Assembly: GCA_963978545.1 (NCBI GenBank) | Contig: OZ021730.1 | Span: 7,137,796-7,201,795 of the forward strand | Length of the DNA stretch: 64,000 nt | Direction: 5' to 3' | Source: Linyphia triangularis | Lineage: Eukaryota; Arthropoda; Arachnida; Araneae; Linyphiidae | Shown here: piece by piece, positions 30,838-40,132 of the stretch | Position numbering within the stretch: the first letter of the stretch is position 1 | How the letters are laid out: each line of letters begins with the position of its first letter | Translations under genes and position numbers: made by a program | Notes under the pieces: generated by a model | The model's input: only the letters and a program-made list of their open reading frames with translations | Told to the model about the DNA's origin: nothing | Databases searched by the model: none

Positions 30838-33738
30838 TGGCTTCTTTTGTTTCTTGGAATTGTCGCGGTTTTAGGTCTAGGAAGGATGATGTAAAGAACA
30901 TCGTTTCTACTTACCATCCAGCATGTTTGGCCCTTCAAGAAACTTTCTTAAAGGATACTTATACATCTAAGATTCGTAGGTATAGTTGCATTAGGAAAGA
31001 TGTTACCCTTAGTAATACAGTGTCTGGAGGAGTATGTCTTTTTATTTCTCATAATTACCCCAGCACTGTAATCACACTACGCACATCTCTACAGGCTGTG
31101 GCTGCGAGACTACATTTTCAGTCCCTTCTCACAGTCTGTTGCCTATACCTACCGCCACATGCTATCATCCGCCAAGAGGAGCTGAATGCCCTTATTGATC
31201 AGCTTCCAGCACCATTTATACTGCTCGGTGACTTTAATGGACACAGTACTATGTGGGGTAATGACAATACGAACCCTCGTGGGAGACAGATTGAAAAGTT
31301 GCTATCTGATCACTGTCTCTGTCTCCTGAATAACGAGGAGAAAACATATTTCCATGAACCCACTAGAACATTCCATTCACTAGACTTAGCCATTTGTTCC
31401 CCTATACTTTTGCCATACTTGAATTTTGCTGTTGGAAGTGATCTACATAACAGTGATCACTTCCCGATTCTCATTTCGCATAACGGTATTAGTAGCGTAA
31501 ATACCCGTCTACCTACATACAAATACCACAGGGCGAATTGGGACAAATTTGCTGAGTTGGCTGTTATATCAGGAACAATGGTGGATGGTCAGGATGTAGA
31601 TTCTGCTGTCCAAAATGTCACTGAAGCTATTTTAAATGCTGCGGACTCCTCCATTCCTAAGACATCACCTAGAACACTGCGACACTGTAAACCATACTGG
31701 AATGCGGACTGTCAGTCTGAATACAGGGGGCAAGAGGGGCTATGGGGTGTCTTCCGCAGGTGCCCAACTACAGGAAGCCTTATCGCCTTTAAAAGGGCAA
31801 AGGCAGTTGCTCGTAGAGTTGGACGTCGGAGTCGTAAGGATTCCTGGATGGGTTGTGTCTCTTCGATTGCATCCAAAGCATCAAGCGGGCAGTTGTGGAA
31901 GAGGGTTGGAGCGGCCAACGGTTTGTGTCCGGAACATTCTTGTCCGATGCTTCAAGCCGGAGCTGCTGTGTTCTCTTCCCCTGAAGATATTGCTAACCTT
32001 ATCGGTCAAACTTTTGAAAGTGTATCCAGTTCCGATTCTTATAGTCCTACATTTTTAGTGACTAAGAATCGCGCTGAACGGGCTGGAATTAATTTCAAAA
32101 GCAATATTGAATATTCCTACAACTGTGAACTTAAGATGTATGAATTGAAGAGTGCTTTATCTAAAGCACATAACACCAGTCCAGGTCCAGATGGGATCAG
32201 TTACCAAATGCTTCGCCATTTAAGTCCAGATTCTCTTTTTAACATCCTTTTTCTCTTTAATCGAATCTGGAAGGAGAACATCTTTCCTACCTTGTGGCGG
32301 GAAGCTACTGTAATCCCCATTCTGAAAACTGGAAAGGATCCCAAGGATCCTCTGAACTATCGACCGATAGCCTTAACGAGCTACCTCTGTAAGACCTTTG
32401 AACGTATTGTAAACGCCCGACTCTCTTACATGTTGGAAAAAGATGGATGTATTTCACCTCTCCAGAGTGGATTCCGACGAGGGCGGTCCACTCTTGATAA
32501 CATCGTGAAACTAGAAACAGATGTTCGCAATGCCTTTGTGCAGAGGAATCATCTAGTTTCAATCTTTTTCGACATTGAGAAGGCGTATGATCATACGTGG
32601 CGATATGGTATCCTGCAAACTCTATTTAATTTTGGTTTTAGGGGTAATCTTCCCCTTTTTATTCAAAATTTTTTATCATCTCGTGTTTTTAGAGTTCGCA
32701 TTGGAACTACATTTCAAATTATTTTAACCAATCTGAGGGAGTTCCTCAAGGTTGTGTTTTAAGTGTCACCCTTTTTAATCTACACATCAGCAACATCCTT
32801 CATGTCCTTTCACCCTTTGTTCATGGAACTTTGTATGTTGATGATTTGCAAATCTCATGCCAAGGATCAAACATGCACTTAATTGAACGTCAATTACAAA
32901 CTGCTGTTAACAGACTTGTAGAATGGTGTGAACAAAACGGCCATACATTGTCACCATCTAAAAGCAGTTGCATCCACTTCTGTAGGAGGAGGGGTCTTCA
33001 CCCTGACCCTGAAATTCACATACGCAATTCTCCCATCCCAGTCGTGAATCAGATAAGATACCTGGGAGTCATTTTCGACAGCAAGTTGAATTTTCTCCCA
33101 CATATTTTATACTTGCGCAAGAAGTGCGATAGGTCGCTTAATATCCTCAAAGTACTCTCAAATACTTCTTGGGGTGCTGACCGCACTTCTTTGCTGCGTA
33201 TTTACCAATCTGTAATCTTATCTCGCATTGATTACGGATGCGTTGCGTATGGGTCTGCAGGAGTATCCCTTCTACGAAGATTGGATACTGTCCATCACAC
33301 TGCTGCCCGCATTTGTTCAGGTGCATTTCGCACTTCACCCATTGAAAGTCTGTTGACAGAGTGTAGTCTACTTCCACTTGACCTTAGACGTAAAAAATTA
33401 AGCGCCAACTACTACTCTAGAATTATGTCTGATCCTTTTCACCCTTTACGTAAGTTGAGACTTGATGCCTATCTTGGTAGGTTATACGATGCTCGCCCAT
33501 CGAACATCCGACCGTTTTCTGAAAGAGCGAAATCCATCTTGTTGGATGCAGCTCTAAGTGACGTAGTTACCCAAACATTTACCACTCAATCCTTTCCACC
33601 GTGGGATATTCCATTTTTCCACTTTCTCAATCCATTTGCGATGTATTGCAAGGCAGACACTGCCCCAGAAATTTTTCAACAAATCTTTTGTGATCACCGC
33701 TCTCAGTATGCTGACTATGAAGCAGTATTTACTGATGG
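30837..33738 (+). pseudogene. LINE-A1 ORF2 first part: endonuclease and RT, frameshifted (unit 1)
   Basis: The frame 30,837-32,762 encodes an APE-type endonuclease (N8, E35, GDFNGH at 131-136, SDH 206-208) and the first half of the RT (SPGPDG, QSGFRRGRSTLDN, FFDIEKAYD). One T is missing near 32,712 compared with unit 2 (acatttcaaat against acattttcaaat). The frame is lost just before the GVPQG motif and stops at 32,762. The following frame, open from about 32,831, has YVDD, the thumb region and the start of RNase H (TDG), where LINE-M inserted at 33,738. No functional enzyme is expected. Confidence 0.9.
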
Positions 33739-33768
33739 TTGGTTGGTTGGTTGGTTGGTTGCTTTACT

Positions 33769-33801
33769 GGCGCAAGGGCAACTCATGGGCCATACTGCGC
33801 C
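33769..33801 (-). other. 3'-terminal hairpin of LINE-M
   Basis: 33 nt: outer stem GGCGCA/TGCGCC, inner stem GGC/GCC, followed by CAGTAAAG and the CCAA tail. The same structure ends LINE-A, the third I-group LINE and SINE-A. It probably serves as the recognition site for the RT at the RNA 3' end, by analogy with LINEs that need a 3' stem-loop. Confidence 0.8.
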
Positions 33802-33888
33802 GTACAAATTAAACTATATCAACCAAGTTAAAAAAATTTAAGAAATATAAATTGATCTGTAATAGTTAAAAGATTAAAAACGAAATAA

Positions 33889-36800
33889 TCAAATCAAGTG
33901 ATAAAAGCCAATTTCAAGTAAAAAACGAAAAAGATTTTTATGAGGGGGTGAATTCAGGAGAGACGACAATGGGGGATTATTCATATTAAAATATCTGTAT
34001 CTGACTGGGTTAAAAGATGGACACTCATTTAAAATATGAAAAACTGTAAAAACAACTCCACAGGCATTGCATGTGGGGGCATCTTCTGCCAGCAGAAGAT
34101 GCACATGGGTAAAACGTGTGTGACCTATTCTTAGTCGTGTCAAGAGCACTTCCCTTTTCCTGGATTGCTGTATGGGGGCGAATCCGGAAATTGAGGGCTG
34201 AAACGAACGCAGCTTGTTAGCCGTCTGTGCATCCCACATGGCCTGCCAAGTGAGAGACAGAGCAGTGTCACAAGCTTTATATGCGTCGTCAGGGCAAAGC
34301 CAAGTGCTCCTAGGTCCACTTGTTGATCGTGCGATGGAGTCTGCGCGTTCATTACCCATGATCCCCACATGACCTGGGATCCAACAAAAAAGAACTTGGA
34401 TATTTCTCTCTAAAAGTAAAATCTGAGTATTTAAAATGTCTAGTATGAAGGGATGGGTCTGGCTCAGTGGATTATTCAGAGCATCCAAACAGCTCTTCGA
34501 GTCTGTGTAAATAATCCACTGGTCGTGCTCTTGCTGTAGGATGTATTGCAAGGCCATAAGAATCGCCAGGGACTCAGCAGAAAAAACGGAGCTGCTACTG
34601 TGCAGTTCGCGGGACATGATGTTATTGTCATGAACTGCAGCAGCTCCGACATGCCCCTGGCTTTTCGACCCATCGGTATATATCGATTTAAAATGAGAAA
34701 AGTTAGTTCTATGGAAATGAAAATGAGTAGTAAAAACAATGTCAGGAGTGTCACTTTTTTTAAAATGACTAAAAATATTTAAAATTATGATTTTATGATC
34801 ATGCCAGGGAGGTACATTAAAAATAACAGGACGAACTCTGAAGTTGTCCAAACCATAAAATAAAAGAACTTTATGTATACGTAATGAAAATGATGGGATG
34901 CAAGATGGTCGCGCGTTAAAAAGTCTGATATGTAATGGATCATAAATATTTTGAGCGACAGGGTGAGATGGATGACTTTTAATTTTAAAATAAAATTTTA
35001 AAGACAGCTTGTCTCGTCTCAGTTTCAAAGGTTGTTCCAAACATATATTGAGTACACTTGGGATTGGTGATGTACGGAAGGCCCCTGACGCGATTCTGAC
35101 ACCTTGGTGGTGGACAGGGTCAAGGAGCATCAACACCGATTTTCTGGCGGATCCGTACACCACAGAACCATAATCAAGTTTGGAACGAATAAGGCATCTG
35201 TATATTTTCAACATGGAGGTGGTATCAGCACCCCAGGAAGTGTTAGAAAGCACTTTCAGGAGATTCAGAGCTTTAGTGCACTTTAGTCTCAGATGTTTTA
35301 TATGAGGCAGGAAAGTAAGCTTCGAATCGAAAATGACTCCAAGGAATTTTGTTTGAGATACAATAGGTATCTGGTCCCTATTTAAGTAAAGCTTGGGGTC
35401 GTTATGAAGCCCTCGTTTCCTGCAAAAGTGCACGGCCACGGTCTTTTGGGCATTAAATGTAAATCCATTATGGTTGGCCCAGTCTGAAATTCTCCTGATG
35501 GCGAGTTGGATTTGTCTTTCAATAAGAGACATGTTTATTGAGGCGCACGATATTTGAAAGTCATCGACAAATAACGATCCAGACACTGCAGGTGGTAGGC
35601 AGGTCATAATGTCGTTGACTTTGATGATAAACAGTGCGCAACTCAATACACTTCCTTGGGGAACGCCTTGCTCCTGAATAAACTCATCGGATAAGACAGA
35701 GTTGACTCGTACTTGGAAGACTCTCCGAGAAAGGAAATTCTCAATAAAGAGTGGTAAATTTCCTCTGAGACCTAAATTATGTAGGTCTCTGAGGATACCA
35801 TATCTCCAAGTACGGTCATAGGCTTTCTCCATGTCGAAAAAAACAGATACCAAATGGTTCCGCTTGACAAATGCCTCCCGAATAGATGTTTCTAGGAAAA
35901 GCAGGTTGTCAAGTGTACTTCGCCCACGACGGAAACCACTTTGAAACCGAGAGAGACAATTGTTGTGTTCCAAATAAAAAAGCAGACGAGCATTGACTAA
36001 TTTTTCTAATAGTTTGCATAAGCAACTAGTTAATGCTATTGGTCTGTAGCTGGAAGGACTCTTAGCGTCTTTACCTGGCTTGACTATTGGAATTACAAGA
36101 GCACGTTGCCATGCTGACGGGAATTTGTTTTCCCGCCAGATCCTATTATATAGCTTGAGAATGTACTTGAGTTGGAGAGGCTGGAGATGTTTCAGCATAC
36201 TATAATGGATTTCATCATAACCAACGGCCGAGCCGCGAGTGTTCGAAAGAGCTCGCATTAACTCGGCCATGGTGAAATCAGCATTATAGTCTTCTAACTC
36301 GTTGGATGTAAAGTTTAATTTTGTTTTCTCAGCATTACTTTTTATAGAGGCGAACGGCTCTTTGTAATTCGAATTGCTAGATATGTTAGCAAAAGAGTCA
36401 GCCAGGGTGTCAGCAATACCTTTAGGGTCTGAAACAATACCCAGATCTGTCTCCAGGATAGAGAAGGAGTTTCTGGGATATTGGCCCTTAATTTTGTTGA
36501 CTTTATTCCAGACACTTTTAGCAGAGGTATTCGATGTTATAGTGCTGACATAAACCGTCCAAGAGTCCTTCTGGCTACGCCGGCGGATCTTACGAGCTTG
36601 AGCTCGGGCACGTTTAAAAGCAATGAGGTTGTTTTCTGTGGGGTATCGGCGAAAAATACCCCAAGCCTTCCTCCGCTCTTTATGTGCAATTTTACAGTCA
36701 TGGTTCCACCACGGTTTAGGAATTTTCGGTAGCTTAGTAGATGTCATAGATATGGAAATGCGTGCAGCTTCCAAAATGGCCTGTGTAATAGAATTTACAG

Positions 36801-37566
36801 CGTCATCGATGTTGTCTTGGTTTACCATCTCGTCAGAGAAATCGACGACGGAAGAAAACTGTTCCCAATCGGCAGATTCGATTTTGAACCGAGGAACACG
36901 AACAGAGGGAACAGTACCATCTCCTAACATCTCCAGACGGATGGGGAAATGATCACTATGGTAAGGATCCCGTCCGACATGAAACGACCATAGATGTAGG
37001 AGAGATGGCGAACACAAGACGAGATCGATGGCGTGAAACGTCCTCGATGGGGCGTGGAAGTATGTTTGTTGCCCATTATTTAGAAGACATAGACTTTGGT
37101 CATTCATAACTTTTTCGACTTGCCTTCCACGTTGATTTATATCTGGGCTACCCCAAAGAGGATTGTGGCCGTTGAAATCCCCCATTAAAATAAAAGGGGG
37201 AGGAAGCTGGTCACAAAGCCTGTCTAGTTCTGATTGTCGGATGTTACGATTAGGGGGGAGATAAATGGAACAAACTGTGACTAGTTGATTTTTTACAGTT
37301 ACTCTAGCAGCAACAGCTTGTAAGGTGGTTATGAGCGATAGCGGGGTGGATGGACTACTATTCGATGTAAATATAGCAACACCGCCGCTAGCTCTGTCGC
37401 CGCTGACAAAGTCCTTACGTAGGGGACTGTACCCCCTAACAAGAGAGCTCTGAAAAGGCCTTAAGAGCGTCTCTTGCAAACAGAAGCAGACAGGTTTGTA
37501 TAAATCTACAAGATGTTTTATATCTACCGAGTTGTGGTGGAAACCGCGACAATTCCAAGATAACAT
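33889..37566 (-). CDS. LINE-M ORF2: endonuclease, reverse transcriptase, RNase H
   Basis: 1,225 residues, uninterrupted. APE endonuclease: N5, E32, D130/N132, D181, D205-H206. RT: YRPIALTSCLCK at 507, FQSGFRRGRS, FFDMEKAYD, GVPQGSVLS at 634 and FVDD at 666-669. RNase H: D965, E998, D1022 and D1076 (GNERADS). A C-terminal CCHC motif has C1166, C1169, H1177 and C1182. The protein nicks chromosomal DNA and copies its own RNA there, and RNase H can remove the template. It starts 8 nt after the ORF1 stop in a different frame that is open a few codons upstream. All catalytic residues are present, so it could be functional. Confidence 0.95.
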   Translation of the reverse strand: MLSWNCRGFHHNSVDIKHLVDLYKPVCFCLQETLLRPFQSSLVRGYSPLRKDFVSGDRASGGVAIFTSNSSPSTPLSLITTLQAVAARVTVKNQLVTVCSIYLPPNRNIRQSELDRLCDQLPPPFILMGDFNGHNPLWGSPDINQRGRQVEKVMNDQSLCLLNNGQQTYFHAPSRTFHAIDLVLCSPSLLHLWSFHVGRDPYHSDHFPIRLEMLGDGTVPSVRVPRFKIESADWEQFSSVVDFSDEMVNQDNIDDAVNSITQAILEAARISISMTSTKLPKIPKPWWNHDCKIAHKERRKAWGIFRRYPTENNLIAFKRARAQARKIRRRSQKDSWTVYVSTITSNTSAKSVWNKVNKIKGQYPRNSFSILETDLGIVSDPKGIADTLADSFANISSNSNYKEPFASIKSNAEKTKLNFTSNELEDYNADFTMAELMRALSNTRGSAVGYDEIHYSMLKHLQPLQLKYILKLYNRIWRENKFPSAWQRALVIPIVKPGKDAKSPSSYRPIALTSCLCKLLEKLVNARLLFYLEHNNCLSRFQSGFRRGRSTLDNLLFLETSIREAFVKRNHLVSVFFDMEKAYDRTWRYGILRDLHNLGLRGNLPLFIENFLSRRVFQVRVNSVLSDEFIQEQGVPQGSVLSCALFIIKVNDIMTCLPPAVSGSLFVDDFQISCASINMSLIERQIQLAIRRISDWANHNGFTFNAQKTVAVHFCRKRGLHNDPKLYLNRDQIPIVSQTKFLGVIFDSKLTFLPHIKHLRLKCTKALNLLKVLSNTSWGADTTSMLKIYRCLIRSKLDYGSVVYGSARKSVLMLLDPVHHQGVRIASGAFRTSPIPSVLNICLEQPLKLRRDKLSLKFYFKIKSHPSHPVAQNIYDPLHIRLFNARPSCIPSFSLRIHKVLLFYGLDNFRVRPVIFNVPPWHDHKIIILNIFSHFKKSDTPDIVFTTHFHFHRTNFSHFKSIYTDGSKSQGHVGAAAVHDNNIMSRELHSSSSVFSAESLAILMALQYILQQEHDQWIIYTDSKSCLDALNNPLSQTHPFILDILNTQILLLERNIQVLFCWIPGHVGIMGNERADSIARSTSGPRSTWLCPDDAYKACDTALSLTWQAMWDAQTANKLRSFQPSISGFAPIQQSRKREVLLTRLRIGHTRFTHVHLLLAEDAPTCNACGVVFTVFHILNECPSFNPVRYRYFNMNNPPLSSLLNSPPHKNLFRFLLEIGFYHLI

Positions 37567-37574
37567 ATTGAATG

Positions 37575-38912
37575 TTACTTGGAAGGTTTACCGATCCGCC
37601 GGTCTAATGACCTGCTCCTCGGATGAAGAAGAGCAGGGGTCTCGAGGCCTGGGTCGACCTCCATGTCACCTGGATCAAGACCCGAGATGACATCTGTATC
37701 TTCTTCAGATGAAGTTTCAGATTTCTCTTCCTTTGTTTTGATTTTCTTTTGTGTATTTGTTTGTAGTTTTGACTGTATTTTACTTTTTAGAACTTCTCCA
37801 GGTTTATTTGAATGTTTTGATTCAGACTGTTTTTTGTTTTTGTTAGATTTTCCTGTAGTTTTTGCAGTTAAATTTGATTTACCGGGAATTGGGATTGTTT
37901 GAGATGAAGATGCAGTGTGTTTTGCAAGTGGGGAAAAACACTTAAGAAGCTGTTCGGGTGACATTTGAGTATGAGGGATTTGGATATCAGTTTGAGTAGC
38001 TATGCATTTCACTTGAATTGGTGCGGGAATAAGGGATTTTGCTATTGTTTTAGCCATGGAATTTTCTATTGTAGTTTGGTATATAGTTCGGGCTTCCGGA
38101 TATGAGATGTTATTGTTGGCTTTTATTTCTTGAATATCCTTTTCTTTAATGTATTGTTTGCACGTTCTGGAAAAAGATGGATGATTTCCAGAGCAGTTTA
38201 CGCAGGTGGGCTCAGCTTTGCAGCCTTCGCTTGGATGTTCAATGCTGCCACACACTGCGCAAACTTCGTGATCACTTCTACATGTATTTCTAGAATGCCC
38301 GAACTTTTGGCATTTAAAGCATCGTAATGGATTTGGGATGTAAGGGCGTACGGGACAACTTAGATAACCAGCAGTGATTCTATTGGGAAGTTTAGGTGTG
38401 TTGAAGGTTAGGATAATATGCTTAGTCTTTATTATATTGTTGTCTCGTTTGATGGTTATTCGGCGAACATTAGTAACATCTTGTGCAGATAGTTCCTTCA
38501 GGATTTCGGAATCATCTACATGTTGTAGATCTGATTCCGAAATGACGCCTTGACATGAGTTTAAAGCTTTGTGTGGGGTTACTGTTATTTTGATATTGCC
38601 TATTGTTGTTGCAGATAGTAAGTACTGTGATTGTCTAGAGTCTTTGGTTTCGATTAGGAAGTCACCCGATCTTAGCTTCTTAATTGCCTTTGGTTCATTC
38701 CCGCAGATACCTTTTATGCCCTTTTGTATAAAGAAAGGGGACATTTTTCCCAATTCTCCGGATTCAGATTGAACTATTATAAAGGTGGGTACATTAGGTG
38801 ATTGAGCTTGCTTTTTAAGTGATGTGTTTTCGTCAATGTCTATTTGTCGTTTTGTAGATACATTTTGGGGATTAAGGCCTCCCGTGGGGCACAAAGGAAG
38901 AATAGATGCCAT
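37575..38912 (-). CDS. LINE-M ORF1, gag-like RNA-binding protein
   Basis: 445 residues, intact. An N-terminal low-complexity part precedes an RRM-like region at about 40-125 and the shared block RSGDFLIETK. Three zinc knuckles lie at 198-211 (CFKCQKFGHSRNTC), 218-231 (CAVCGSIEHPSEGC) and 237-251 (CVNCSGNHPSFSRTC). The C-terminal 100 residues are Lys/Ser/Thr-rich then acidic. It resembles LINE-A ORF1 through the middle but has longer termini. The likely role is RNA binding and particle formation. TAA ends ORF1 8 nt before the ORF2 ATG, so ORF2 needs reinitiation across a short gap. Confidence 0.94.
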   Translation of the reverse strand: MASILPLCPTGGLNPQNVSTKRQIDIDENTSLKKQAQSPNVPTFIIVQSESGELGKMSPFFIQKGIKGICGNEPKAIKKLRSGDFLIETKDSRQSQYLLSATTIGNIKITVTPHKALNSCQGVISESDLQHVDDSEILKELSAQDVTNVRRITIKRDNNIIKTKHIILTFNTPKLPNRITAGYLSCPVRPYIPNPLRCFKCQKFGHSRNTCRSDHEVCAVCGSIEHPSEGCKAEPTCVNCSGNHPSFSRTCKQYIKEKDIQEIKANNNISYPEARTIYQTTIENSMAKTIAKSLIPAPIQVKCIATQTDIQIPHTQMSPEQLLKCFSPLAKHTASSSQTIPIPGKSNLTAKTTGKSNKNKKQSESKHSNKPGEVLKSKIQSKLQTNTQKKIKTKEEKSETSSEEDTDVISGLDPGDMEVDPGLETPALLHPRSRSLDRRIGKPSK

Positions 38913-39549
38913 TTAAAATAAAGAACTAAAATTTCGGACACTAGAATCCCACCCACCATGGAGTCCTCGATATCAGGGATAGTGCACACCGGCAAGCAAC
39001 AAAAAGCAAGAAAAGAAAAAAAAATAGTAACTGAACTGTTACGCACGGCATAACACTATCAGGTTATCTAGTGTCTATACGCGACCGGCTCGTCCCTGTA
39101 GATGTCTCAACCCTTAACGAGATTCCCAGTAGACGAGCCGGTCGCTTGATCCCAAGCCGCCGACGAAGTCGGACGACCAGCCGATTGATGCACATGGGAC
39201 CAATGTACACCTCCCGTTTATCTGAAGCAAGGGCCAAAGTAGTGTATTGGGACAGTATGTCGTCCCTCAACTACCAGGATCCCCCTTTCCAGGGACACGG
39301 GTCTCCACGCACGGCAAACACGTGGGTGATATAATCCCCGAGAGAAGCTGATAGCAACAGAGCGGCACAAAGCTTCTCAAGGGGAGCCCTCACCTCTGAA
39401 GAGGTAACCACAACGAGGGATGGAAGAGAAGCCAAACAATAAATACAAAACCTAAAAAGGAAGGTACAACAGACGAAGGGTTAGATCACTGGGGCACCTC
39501 GGGGTTGTGAAGCCCGTGTTTACTTAAAGAAAGTAAACCCCCTGAGGGG
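38913..39549 (-). promoter_or_regulatory. Structured 5' leader of LINE-M
   Basis: It starts CCCC-TCA-GGGG, then a stem GTTTACTT/AAGTAAAC. A distal perfect 14-bp stem pairs GCGACCGGCTCGTC (plus strand 39,081-39,094) with GACGAGCCGGTCGC (39,132-39,145). The loop between them is conserved with LINE-A1 (GAATCTCGT.AAGGGT), while the stem sequence is entirely different. This supports a conserved RNA structure in the leader. Confidence 0.7.
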
Positions 39550-40035
39550 TATTTACTGATGGATCCAAAGCAGGTGAACGTGTTGGCTGTGGTACTGTGT
39601 CCGACACATCCACAGTCGCTTTTTCACTTCATAAATCCTGCTCGGTTTTCACTTCTGAGATGACAGCAATTTCTTGTGCACTGCTGCATATCTCACTCTG
39701 CAACAATCGCAAATTTTGTGTGTATACTGACAGTTTAAGCTCCCTGTCAAGTCTGAAGGACTTTAAGACCAATAGTCATCCAATTGCTTTTGACATTTTG
39801 TCAAAATTACACACACTTGAGAGGAAATGATTTACTATATTGTTCTGCTGGGTACCTAGTCACATGGGAATTTCAGGAAATGAATTAGCTGATTCTGCTG
39901 CTAAAGCGGCTTCAATCCCGCTGCAGCAGCCAGTTCCCTACCAAGATGTTAAGACTTCAATTCAGAAGTTCATATTATCCTTACGTCAAGAAGCATGGGA
40001 TTTGCAAACTAACAACAAACTCCATACCATCAAAA
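39550..40035 (+). pseudogene. LINE-A1 ORF2 continuation: RNase H part (unit 1)
   Basis: Resumes after LINE-M with TDGSKAGERVGCG, then the Glu-containing FTSEMTAIS and YTDSLSSLSSL. A TGA at 39,828-39,830 replaces a codon that is GGT in LINE-A2. The same frame continues with FCWVPSHMGISGNELADS, so it is a nonsense mutation, not a shift. It ends at LHTIK where LINE-A2 inserted (TSD cataccatcaaaa, 40,023-40,035). Confidence 0.88.
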
Positions 40036-40132
40036 GGCTAAGGCATTTGCTCGTAGAGTTAGACGTCAGAGTCAAAAGGATTCTTGGATAAGTTATGTCT
40101 CTTCAATTACATCTAAAACATCAAGCAAGCAG

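Larger units (their letters stand above)
33739..39549 (-). mobile_element. LINE-M, full-length I-group LINE inserted antisense into LINE-A1
   Basis: 5,811 bp, flanked by a 13-bp TSD, tatttactgatgg (33,726-33,738 and 39,550-39,562). Unit 2 lacks the insertion, so the boundaries are exact. It has a 637-nt leader, intact ORF1, intact ORF2, a 150-nt 3' region with the 33-nt hairpin and a (CCAA)n tail. It sits in the RNase H codons for TDGS of LINE-A1. Complete ORFs, a clean TSD and presence in only one of the duplicated units point to a very recent insertion and a potentially active element. Confidence 0.95.

Noticed and set aside
33739..33760. TTGG microsatellite as an independent repeat
   Set aside because: It is the (CCAA)n tail of LINE-M read on the plus strand.
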